Source: Brevundimonas sp. (lineage in GTDB: Bacteria > Pseudomonadota > Alphaproteobacteria > Caulobacterales > Caulobacteraceae). From it: 64,000 nt of DNA. Of this stretch, positions 19,155 to 26,428 are shown in pieces. The notes under the pieces were generated by a model. It saw only the letters and a list, made by a program, of their open reading frames with translations. It had not been told where the DNA came from and ran no database searches. Numbering within the stretch: position 1 is the stretch's first letter; every line of letters begins with the position of its first letter. Both the position numbers and the translations under genes were made by a program. The stretch spans positions 1-64,000 of the forward strand of contig NZ_JACESA010000015.1 of NCBI RefSeq assembly GCF_013912065.1, read 5' to 3'.

Positions 19155-19946
19155 TCAGGCCGGGACGGGCTGGACGCCGCGAAAGCGCCGCCGCGCGCGC
19201 CGAACCAGGCCGGGCGAAGCCACCGTCACCCTGTAGAGACCGGCCATGACCAGGGCCGTCAGGCACCAGGACAGCAGGACGTCCGACAGGAAATGTCCGC
19301 CAAAGGCCAACCGGTTCATCGACAGGGCGACGCCGTAGACGACGGCCGCAGGCAAGACGACGGGCCGCCATTTCGCCGGCGTCAGGACCAGGACGGCGCC
19401 GACCATCCAGGCCGCGCTGGAGCCTTCGCCCGAGACGAAGGAGCAGTTCGACTGGCAGGCGTCGCTGACGACCCAGACGGGGGTGAAATGGGCCTCGCCG
19501 CCGAACTGGTCGATCTGGATCGGCCGGGCGCGACCCCACATGCCCTTGAGCAGCAGATTGACGACCAGGCCCGGTCCGATCGCCAGGGACGCCAGGACGA
19601 AGACCGCCCGCCGCGCGACGGCGCCGAGGGAGCGACGGCGCAGGGCGCGCCAGACCAGCCGCCCGATCACGCTGATCAGCAGAAGGGCGAGGACGAAGGT
19701 GGAGCTCTTGCGCAGGGCCTTGAGCACGACGCTGTCCGCTAGGACGAAGCCCGCCTCTGGGCGATAGAACAGCCGGCTCACGGCGATGTCGACGCCGGGG
19801 AAGACCAGGAAATAGACGCTCAGCGCCAGGACGGCCGTCGCCGCCAGGATCGCGGCGTCGTCACGCGTGGCGCCGATCATTCGACCCAGATCGAACGACG
19901 GCAGGACGCGCGGGCGGGGCCCGCGGTTGATAATCGACTGTGTCAC
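19155..19946 (-). CDS. PAP2-family membrane phosphatase
   Basis: 263 residues with about six transmembrane helices. PAP2 motifs: KGMWGRARP (KX6RP, near residues 133-142), CSFVSGEGSSA (motif 2, near 166-176) and NRLAFGGHFLSD (motif 3, RX5HX3D, near 212-223). Motif 2 has Glu where the classic PSGH has His, so the general acid may differ. Members act on lipid phosphates such as undecaprenyl diphosphate or lipid A phosphate; the substrate here is unknown. GTG 19946 is preferred because GGGGGGAA lies just upstream; an in-frame start at 20033 has no such site. Divergent from mutM. Confidence 0.85.
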   Translation of the reverse strand: MTQSIINRGPRPRVLPSFDLGRMIGATRDDAAILAATAVLALSVYFLVFPGVDIAVSRLFYRPEAGFVLADSVVLKALRKSSTFVLALLLISVIGRLVWRALRRRSLGAVARRAVFVLASLAIGPGLVVNLLLKGMWGRARPIQIDQFGGEAHFTPVWVVSDACQSNCSFVSGEGSSAAWMVGAVLVLTPAKWRPVVLPAAVVYGVALSMNRLAFGGHFLSDVLLSWCLTALVMAGLYRVTVASPGLVRRARRRFRGVQPVPA

Positions 19947-20108
19947 TATTCCCCCCGGAATGAGCCCGCTCTGTGTGCCAAAGCCGCATGTCAGGCGGAT
20001 GTGGGATCGGTGTCTGCGCGACAGCAGATTCAAGACGGTTCGCCGAAGTTTGAAGCGAGGCCGGACGGTAGGCTTGGTTGGCGGCGCCAGGCGGGCTAGG
20101 ACCGTTCC

Positions 20109-20972
20109 ATGCCCGAACTTCCCGAGGTCGAAACCGTCCGACGCGGCCTGACGCCGGTGCTGGAGGGGGCGCGCCTGTCACGGGTGCGGATCAACCGGCC
20201 CGATCTGCGGTTTCCGTTCCCCGAGCGGTTCGTCGAGCGGCTGGAAGGGGCGACGGTCGAGCGGATCGACCGCCGGGCCAAATATCTGCTGATGGCCCTG
20301 TCGACCCGAGAGACCTGGATCACCCATCTGGGCATGACCGGCCGTTTCACCCTGGACGGAACCCAGCTGGGCGAGTTCGAGGAGGCGGCGCCGATCGCCG
20401 GCAAGCACGAGCATTTCAGCGGCTGCGCGATCCGCGACGGCGCCGCCACCCGGATCGGTTACGCCGACGCCCGCCGGTTCGGCTTCATGGGCCTGATGCC
20501 GACGGACCAGGTCGAGGCCCATCCGTGGTTCGCCGGCCTGGGACCGGAGCCGCTGGGCAACGGCTTTTCAGGCGCGCACCTGGTGGAGGCCTTCGCCGGC
20601 AAGAAACAGAACATCAAGGTGTCGTTGCTGGATCAGCGGATCGTCGCGGGCCTGGGCAATATCTATGTCTGCGAGGCGCTGTACCGCGCCCGCATTTCGC
20701 CGCTGGTCGCGGCCGGGTCGGTGTCGAAGGCGCGGCTGGAACGGTTGGCGACCGAGGTCCGCCACGTCCTGGACGACGCCATCGCGGCGGGCGGCTCGAC
20801 CCTGCGCGACTTCGCCAACGCCGAGGGCGGCCAAGGCTATTTCCAGCACCGGTTCGACGTCTATGGCCGCGAGGGCGAGCCGTGTCGTGGCGAGGGGTGC
20901 ACCGGCGTGGTCGCTCGCATCGTCCAGGGCGGTCGTTCGACCTTCTATTGCCCCAGTTGTCAGAAGCGCTGA
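20109..20972 (+). CDS. mutM: Formamidopyrimidine-DNA glycosylase
   Basis: Base-excision repair glycosylase/lyase for 8-oxoguanine and ring-opened purines. 287 residues. The mature N-terminus PELPEVETVRRGL supplies the catalytic Pro and Glu. The middle has GNIYVCEALYRARI, and the C-terminus is a four-cysteine zinc finger (CRGEGC, then CPSC). All key residues are present. The 162-bp gap to the divergent PAP2 gene should hold both promoters. Confidence 0.97.
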   Translation: MPELPEVETVRRGLTPVLEGARLSRVRINRPDLRFPFPERFVERLEGATVERIDRRAKYLLMALSTRETWITHLGMTGRFTLDGTQLGEFEEAAPIAGKHEHFSGCAIRDGAATRIGYADARRFGFMGLMPTDQVEAHPWFAGLGPEPLGNGFSGAHLVEAFAGKKQNIKVSLLDQRIVAGLGNIYVCEALYRARISPLVAAGSVSKARLERLATEVRHVLDDAIAAGGSTLRDFANAEGGQGYFQHRFDVYGREGEPCRGEGCTGVVARIVQGGRSTFYCPSCQKR

Positions 20973-21053
20973 GGCCAAAAGGCTCGAACCTCGCACCGGA
21001 ATGACGAAAGAGGCGGTATCCTTTATGACGCGAACAAACGAAGGAGACCGCCC

Positions 21054-21839
21054 ATGGCCGAGACCTATTCCACCCTGCTGATCGAACGCCACGCCGATGG
21101 TTATGCGGTCGTGACCCTGAACCGGCCCGAGGCGCTGAACGCCCTGAACTCGACCCTGTTCGGCGAACTGGCGGCGTTTCTCGACACGGTGGAGACCGAT
21201 GACAGCGTGCGCTGCCTGATCCTGACCGGATCGGCCAAGGCCTTCGCCGCCGGCGCCGACATCAAGGAGATGGCGGATCAGTCCTACGCCGACATGTTCA
21301 AGGGGAACTTCTTCGCCCTGGGCCATGACCGGATCACCCGGTTCCGCAAGCCGATCATCGCGGCGGTGTCGGGCTACGCCCTGGGCGGGGGGTGCGAACT
21401 GGCCATGTTGTGCGACTTCATCATTGCGTCGGAGACGGCCAAGTTCGGCCAGCCGGAGATCAATCTGGGCGTCGCCCCCGGCATCGGCGGCTCGCAGCGC
21501 CTGACCCGGCTGGTCGGCAAGTCCAAGGCCATGGACATGATCCTGACCGCCCGGATGATGGACGCCGCCGAGGCCGAGCGCGCCGGTCTGGTCAGCCGTA
21601 TCGTCGCCCCCGACGCCCTGCTGGACGAAGCCCGCGCGGCGGCCGCCAAGATCGCGGCGCAAAGCCCGCTGGCGGTGATGATGAACAAGGAGATGGTCAA
21701 TGTCGCCCTTGAGACCAGCCTGACCGAGGGCGTCCGTTTCGAACGCCGCCTGTTCCACTCCCTGTTCGCCTTCGACGATCAGAAGGAGGGCATGTCGGCC
21801 TTCGTCGACAAGCGCAAGCCGGACTTCAAGGGGCGGTGA
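21054..21839 (+). CDS. Enoyl-CoA hydratase
   Basis: Crotonase-fold enzyme of 261 residues that hydrates 2-enoyl-CoA in fatty-acid beta-oxidation or related CoA pathways. Visible motifs: [14 protein letters not shown], the CoA-binding [11 protein letters not shown], the oxyanion hole [13 protein letters not shown], and catalytic-region [22 protein letters not shown] sits 8 bp before ATG 21054. It lies 81 bp after mutM, same strand, but co-transcription is not certain. The specific pathway (fadB1- or paaF-like) cannot be told from the neighbours. Confidence 0.93.
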   Translation: MAETYSTLLIERHADGYAVVTLNRPEALNALNSTLFGELAAFLDTVETDDSVRCLILTGSAKAFAAGADIKEMADQSYADMFKGNFFALGHDRITRFRKPIIAAVSGYALGGGCELAMLCDFIIASETAKFGQPEINLGVAPGIGGSQRLTRLVGKSKAMDMILTARMMDAAEAERAGLVSRIVAPDALLDEARAAAAKIAAQSPLAVMMNKEMVNVALETSLTEGVRFERRLFHSLFAFDDQKEGMSAFVDKRKPDFKGR

Positions 21840-21892
21840 TCAGAGGTCGCGGCGGTCAACCGATCGCCGTGATCCGGCGTTAGGGGCGGATC

Positions 21893-22786
21893 ATGATCCG
21901 TTATCTCGCCTCTCTCGTCGCGGCCCTGTTCGTCGTTCTGCCGGGTTTCACCGCACAGGCCTCCGCCTCCATGGCGCCCGCCTTCCGGTCCGACCGGATC
22001 ATCGTCGAGACGCGTGGGACGGGGCCGGACGTCGTCTTTATCCCCGGCCTGGGCTCCACCGGGGCGGCCTGGCGGTCGACGGCGGACAAGCTGGACGGTC
22101 GTTATCGGGTGCACCTGGTCACGATCCGGGGGTTCGGACAGACTGACATCGGCGCCAACGCCAGCGGCGCCCTGGCCGCACCCGCGGCGCTGGAGATCGA
22201 ACGCTATATCCGCGAGCAGAGGCTCCAGCGGCCGGCCCTGATCGGTCATTCGCTGGGCGGACAGATCGCCCTGAGGGTGGCGGCGGACCTGCGGGATCGG
22301 GTCGGGCGGGTGATGGTGGTCGATTCCGCGCCCTTCTTCCCGTCCCTGGTCGATGCGCGCGTCACGCCGCAACAGGTCGAGCCTCTGGCGCGGCTGGGCT
22401 ATCAGGCGCTGATGTTGTTCGGGGATCAGGCGCTGAAGGGACAGGTCTCGGCCCTGGGCGGCGACCTGGGGCTGGCGGGCGACATGGTGTTCGACGGCTT
22501 GGGATTGCAGGGCGGCGACCGGCGGGTGCTGGCCCAGGGCCTGTACGAGGCCCTGACGATCGACCTGCGCCAGCGGCTGCGCGACATCACGGCGCCGGTG
22601 ACGGTGGTCTATGGATGGACGCGGGACACCAGCAACCCGCGCCATCGGCTGGAAGGCCTGTATCGCTACGGCTTCGCCAACCTGCCCCGCCCGGCACGCT
22701 TCGTCCGCATAGAGGGCGCCGACCACCAGGTGATGATCGACCAGCCGGAGCGGTTCCAGGCGGCGGTGGATCAGTTTTTGGGTTAG
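21893..22786 (+). CDS. Secreted alpha/beta hydrolase
   Basis: 297 residues. Sec signal peptide (MIRYLASLVAALFVVLPGF, cleavage probably after the Ala-rich AQASA). Alpha/beta-hydrolase fold: VVFIPGLGSTGAAW oxyanion region, nucleophile elbow GHSLGG, and the C-terminal His in GADHQVMIDQPERF. Likely a periplasmic esterase or lipase-like enzyme; substrate unknown. The 3' end overlaps convergent recQ by 4 bp. Confidence 0.87.
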   Translation: MIRYLASLVAALFVVLPGFTAQASASMAPAFRSDRIIVETRGTGPDVVFIPGLGSTGAAWRSTADKLDGRYRVHLVTIRGFGQTDIGANASGALAAPAALEIERYIREQRLQRPALIGHSLGGQIALRVAADLRDRVGRVMVVDSAPFFPSLVDARVTPQQVEPLARLGYQALMLFGDQALKGQVSALGGDLGLAGDMVFDGLGLQGGDRRVLAQGLYEALTIDLRQRLRDITAPVTVVYGWTRDTSNPRHRLEGLYRYGFANLPRPARFVRIEGADHQVMIDQPERFQAAVDQFLG

Positions 22787-24696
22787 GTCAGGGCGCTCAG
22801 CGTCTCCAGCACCCCTTTGCCGTAGCGGTCCAGTTTGGACTGGCCGACGCCCGAGATGGCGCCGAGGCTGGCGAGGTCGGCGGGTTCGGCGTGGGCGATT
22901 TCCAGCAGGGTCTTGTCCTGGAAGATGACATAGGGCGGGACGTGCTGTTCGGAGGCGCGGTCGCGGCGCCAGGCGCGCAGGGCCTCGAACCGGGCGCGGA
23001 CGTCGGCATCCATGGTCTCGAGCGCAGCGTTGCGACCCTCGCCCGAACGGTCGCGGCGATTGCGCGGATTGCCTGAGCGGGTTCCGGCGTCGAAGCCTGC
23101 GGGCACACGGCGCACCTCGATCTTGCGTTCGGCCTTGTAGACGGCGCGCACCGCCTCGCCCTCGCCCAGACCAACCAGGGGCTTGCCGTCGTTCGGATCC
23201 TCGACCAGCAGGCCCTCGAACAGCAGGTGATCGACGATGTCGCGCCAGCCGTTGGGCGAGATGTCGGCGCCGATGCCCCAGGTCGACAGCGACTGCTCCC
23301 ACGGCTGAACCGTTTTGGTGCGGCCGGTCAGGTGGTCGACGATCCGGCCCCGGCCGAAGCGGCCGCCCAGACGCTGGACCGCCGCCAGGGCCTTTTGCGC
23401 GGGGACGGTGGCGTCATAGAGAAGGGGCGGGTCGCCGCAGATGTCGCAGACGCCGCAAGGGTCCGCCTCGGCCTCGCCGAAATAGCGACGCACGGCCTGG
23501 GCGCGGCAGACGGCGCCGTCCAGCATGGCGAACAGCTGGCGCACCTTCCTGACCTGAACCTGTTTGACCTCTTCGGCCATCGGGCGGCCGTCCAGCCGGC
23601 GCAGGGTCCAGGCGATGTCGGAGGGACCGTACAGGGTGATGCCCTCGGCCGGTTCGCCGTCGCGGCCGCCGCGGCCGATCTCCTGCCAATAGGCCTCGAG
23701 GCTGCCGGGCGGATCGGCGTGGATGACGAAACGGACGTCGGCCTTGTCCACCCCCATGCCGAAGGCGATGGTGGCGACCATGACGGCGCCCTCTTCGGCC
23801 AGGAAGCGTTCCAGCCGGCGGTCGCGCTCCCTGGTGTCCATGCCGGCGTGATAGGCGATGGCGTTGGTCCCGGCGTCGCGCAGGGCCTGGGCCACGCGGT
23901 CGCAGCCGTCACGACTGCCGCAATAGACCACGCCGGACTTGCCCCGCCGCTCGCGCACCAGTTCGATGACGCGGGCGTCGGTCTTGGCGCGCGACGCGCT
24001 CTCCTTGCGCTCGGCCGACAGCTGCAGGTTCGGGCGGGCGAAGCTGTCGACGAAGACCTGAGCGCCCTCCAGCCGCAGCGAGCGCAGGATGTCGTCGCGG
24101 GTGCGGGCGTCGGCGGTGGCGGTGACGGCGATGCGGGGGACGTTCGGGAACCGCTCGGCCAGCAGACCCAGGTTGCGATAGTCGGGGCGGAAGTCGTGGC
24201 CCCACTGGCTGACGCAGTGAGCCTCGTCGATGGCGATCAGGCTGAGCGGAAGCTCGGCCAGCCGGTCCATCATGGCGCCGGCGGCCAGACCTTCGGGTGA
24301 GACATACAACAGGTCCAGATCGCCCGCGCGGGCGGCGGCCCAGATGGCCGAGCGTTCGTCCAGCGAGACGCCGGAATCGAGCCGGGCGGCGGCCACCCCC
24401 TGCTGCTTCAGGGCCTCGACCTGGTCGGTCATCAGGGCGATCAGGGGCGAGACGACCAGGCCAAGGCCCGGCCGGAGTATGGCGGGGATCTGGTAGCAGA
24501 CGCTCTTGCCGCCGCCGGTCGGCAGGACCGCCAGGGCGTCGCGCCCGGCCAGCAGCTCGGTCACCACCGGGCTTTGCAGTCCCCGGAAGTCCGCGTGGCC
24601 CCAGACGCGCGACAGCAGAGCGCGGGCGTCGTCCAGATCGGGCGCGGGGGTCGGGGAGGGCTGGAGCTGCGTGGCCGGCATCCTGAAGCTGTGCAC
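22783..24696 (-). CDS. recQ: ATP-dependent DNA helicase RecQ
   Basis: 3'-5' helicase for recombination and fork repair. 637 residues. Walker A TGGGKSVCYQIPA, Walker B box AIDEAHCVSQWGHDFRP, helicase motif QEIGRGGRDGEPA, RQC zinc cysteines in PCGVCDICGDP, then an RQC winged helix. A C-terminal HRDC domain includes PPYVIFQDKTLLEIA and a helix-hairpin-helix-like ISGVGQSKLDRYG. GTG 24696 is favoured by GGGAA upstream; ATG 24681 is an alternative. The NDUFA9-like gene ends 71 bp upstream on the same strand, with a hairpin between. Confidence 0.97.
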   Translation of the reverse strand: MHSFRMPATQLQPSPTPAPDLDDARALLSRVWGHADFRGLQSPVVTELLAGRDALAVLPTGGGKSVCYQIPAILRPGLGLVVSPLIALMTDQVEALKQQGVAAARLDSGVSLDERSAIWAAARAGDLDLLYVSPEGLAAGAMMDRLAELPLSLIAIDEAHCVSQWGHDFRPDYRNLGLLAERFPNVPRIAVTATADARTRDDILRSLRLEGAQVFVDSFARPNLQLSAERKESASRAKTDARVIELVRERRGKSGVVYCGSRDGCDRVAQALRDAGTNAIAYHAGMDTRERDRRLERFLAEEGAVMVATIAFGMGVDKADVRFVIHADPPGSLEAYWQEIGRGGRDGEPAEGITLYGPSDIAWTLRRLDGRPMAEEVKQVQVRKVRQLFAMLDGAVCRAQAVRRYFGEAEADPCGVCDICGDPPLLYDATVPAQKALAAVQRLGGRFGRGRIVDHLTGRTKTVQPWEQSLSTWGIGADISPNGWRDIVDHLLFEGLLVEDPNDGKPLVGLGEGEAVRAVYKAERKIEVRRVPAGFDAGTRSGNPRNRRDRSGEGRNAALETMDADVRARFEALRAWRRDRASEQHVPPYVIFQDKTLLEIAHAEPADLASLGAISGVGQSKLDRYGKGVLETLSALT

Positions 24697-24719
24697 TATT
24701 TGTTCCCGTCTGCGAAGAG

Positions 24720-24745
24720 CCGCCGGCCGTGAAAACGGCCGGCGG
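24720..24745. terminator. Stem-loop between NDUFA9-like gene and recQ
   Basis: An 11-bp perfect stem (CCGCCGGCCGT / ACGGCCGGCGG) with loop GAAA on plus (TTTC on minus). It lies 22 bp past the stop of the minus-strand NDUFA9-like gene. No T-run follows, so it may act as a Rho-independent-like end or as an RNA stabiliser. Confidence 0.55.
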
Positions 24746-24767
24746 TCCGATCGAACGGGGGATGGAT

Positions 24768-25745
24768 TCAGCGAACCGGCGAGACGGCGAACTGACCGCC
24801 GTCGCGGTAGCGGTACAGATAGGAGGGGGCGATGGCCTCCATGCCCGTCGGATAGACGACGCCCAGGTCGGACAGGGTCGCGGCGTCCGAGGCCACGACA
24901 TTGTCGCTCTGGAGCATGACGACCTGATCGCGGGTCAGGGGCGGGGTCAGGCCGACGAAGCGGACGGTTTCGAGCACTGCGCCCATCAGTCGGGCGATCG
25001 GGAAGGGAATGGGCAGAAGCAGGCGGTCGCGGCCGGTCTCGCGCCGCACCAGTTCCAGCACCTCGCGGAAGGTGAAGACGTCGGGGCCGCCCAGTTCGAA
25101 GGTGCGGCCTGCGGCGTCGCCCTGGATCACGGCGCGCGCGACGGACTCGGCCACGTCGCCGACATAGACCGGCTGGAACTTCGTCGCGCCGCCGCCGATC
25201 AGAGGCAAGGCGGGAGCCATGGTCGCCATTTCGGCGAAGCGGTTCAGGAAGCCGTCGGCGGCGCCGAACACCAGGGATGGGCGCAGGATGACGGCGTCGG
25301 GATAGACGGCGCGGATCTGGTTCTCGGCCTCGCCCTTGGTGCGGGCGTAGGCGGAGGGGCTGTTCGCGTCGGCGCCGATGGCCGAGATCTGGACGACGCG
25401 TTCCACCCCGGCGGCCCGGGACGCCTGGGCGATGGCCCTGGCGGCCTCGACATGGGCGCTCTTGAAGCCGCGCTTGCCGCCGCCGTCATGCAGGACGCCG
25501 ACCAGATTGACCACGGCGTGCGAGCCGCGCACCGCCGCCGCCACGTCGTCGGCGCTGGTCACGTCGCAGCGCATGAACTGGATCTGGCCGGGATCGCCCT
25601 GGGGCTGGACCTCGATGGCCTGGACCGGGTTGCGCACGGCGATGCGGATGCGCCAGCCGCGGCGGGCCAGGGCGCGCACCGCCTGCGACCCGATGAAGCC
25701 CGAACCTCCGAAGAGGGTCACGACGCCGGGGGCCAGGTCAGCCAT
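24768..25745 (-). CDS. NDUFA9-like NAD(P)-binding protein (complex I-associated SDR)
   Basis: 325 residues of the atypical short-chain dehydrogenase family that includes the mitochondrial complex I subunit NDUFA9. N-terminal dinucleotide fold with GGSGFIGSQAVRALARRG, VVNLVGVLHDGG, and the family's S-Y-K-like region PSAYARTKGEAENQI. The C-terminal segment PPLTRDQVVMLQSDNVV is typical of these complex I-linked proteins. It may help complex I assembly or ubiquinone-related chemistry; no nuo genes are nearby. The start is the first ATG after a 100-bp stretch with no RBS-quality alternative. Confidence 0.9.
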   Translation of the reverse strand: MADLAPGVVTLFGGSGFIGSQAVRALARRGWRIRIAVRNPVQAIEVQPQGDPGQIQFMRCDVTSADDVAAAVRGSHAVVNLVGVLHDGGGKRGFKSAHVEAARAIAQASRAAGVERVVQISAIGADANSPSAYARTKGEAENQIRAVYPDAVILRPSLVFGAADGFLNRFAEMATMAPALPLIGGGATKFQPVYVGDVAESVARAVIQGDAAGRTFELGGPDVFTFREVLELVRRETGRDRLLLPIPFPIARLMGAVLETVRFVGLTPPLTRDQVVMLQSDNVVASDAATLSDLGVVYPTGMEAIAPSYLYRYRDGGQFAVSPVR

Positions 25746-25844
25746 GGGGAAAGCTCCAGTGAAATCCGTGTCGGCGGGATAGACGATAGGGCGCCGCGCT
25801 GCAACGCGGCGATAAACGGTTAAGCTGGCGACAGGGCCGGCGGG

Positions 25845-25897
25845 ATTCAGACCCCGGCCGAAAAAAGAGGGTCTGAATAGTCTGAATCGTCTGAAAG
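25845..25897. repeat. Inverted and tandem GTCTGAAT repeats
   Basis: ATTCAGACCC (25845-25854) is inverted at 25869-25878 (GGGTCTGAAT), and the unit GTCTGAAT(N) recurs three times head to tail at 25871, 25880 and 25889. It lies 100-150 bp upstream of the NDUFA9-like gene, in a 683-bp gap without genes. It could be a regulator-binding array; nothing confirms this. Confidence 0.6.
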
Positions 25898-26073
25898 CCG
25901 CCCTGGGCGCGGTTGGGTCTCACGGTTCATCTTCCCTCCCTCTCCGGCGTCGAGGCCGTTCGGCCCCAGTGTAATCCGAGGGGGAGGCCTGCCGGGTCGA
26001 TTGTCGTCAGACAGGGGTAAGGGGTTGATTTTCCTCGAAGGGGAGCAGCGTCATTAGGCGGGTTACGGGTCTT

Positions 26074-26100
26074 GTCTCCTCCCCGCTCTACGGAGGAGAC
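26074..26100 (+). repeat. Partial end of family 1 element
   Basis: GTCTCCTCCCC joined within 6 bp to CGGAGGAGAC, that is, the two ends of a family 1 element with the middle missing. It is followed by a spacer ending TTCGTCATCT that also precedes the copy at 26295. The gap 25931-26073 shows no gene. Confidence 0.55.
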
Positions 26101-26119
26101 GGAGGGGTGTTCGTCATCT

Positions 26120-26277
26120 GTCTCCTCCCCATTTCATGGGGAGGTGGCGCGACGCGGCTTCGCGTCGTGACGGAGGGGTTCTTCGACGCACCACCGACGT
26201 CCGTGGGACGTCAAGAACCCCTCCACCCCCGCGCAAGGGGCGCGGCGGTCCCCCTCCCCGCAAAGCGGGGAGGAGAC
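26120..26277 (+). repeat. Family 1 palindromic element, copy A
   Basis: 158 bp with perfect 11-bp terminal inverted repeats GTCTCCTCCCC / GGGGAGGAGAC. Three hairpins are visible: one at each end (CCTCCCCAT/ATGGGGAGG and CTCCCCGC/GCGGGGAG) and a central GGAGGGGTTCT / AGAACCCCTCC. No conserved protein; short frames inside are a by-product. It lies 3' of the M1 peptidase gene. Confidence 0.75.
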
Positions 26278-26294
26278 GGCGGGTTTCGTCATCT

Positions 26295-26414
26295 GTCTCC
26301 TCCCCATTTCATGGGGAGGTGGCGCGGCGCGGCTTTGCGTCGTGACGGAGGGGTTCTTCGACGCATCGAATGTCCGTGGGACGTCCAGAACCCCTCCACC
26401 CCCGCGCGAAGGGA
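26295..26414 (+). repeat. Family 1 palindromic element, copy B (truncated)
   Basis: Same orientation as copy A and 17 bp after it. Homology runs from GTCTCCTCCCC to about 26414 and then stops, so the right terminal hairpin is missing. It reaches within 15 bp of the M1 peptidase stop codon. Confidence 0.7.
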
Positions 26415-26428
26415 CGCTGTCTGTCAGG

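Noticed and set aside
25738-25923. Short minus-strand frame with a repeated QTIQTIQ segment
   Set aside because: The repeated residues come from the GTCTGAAT DNA array; there is no ribosome site and no homology.
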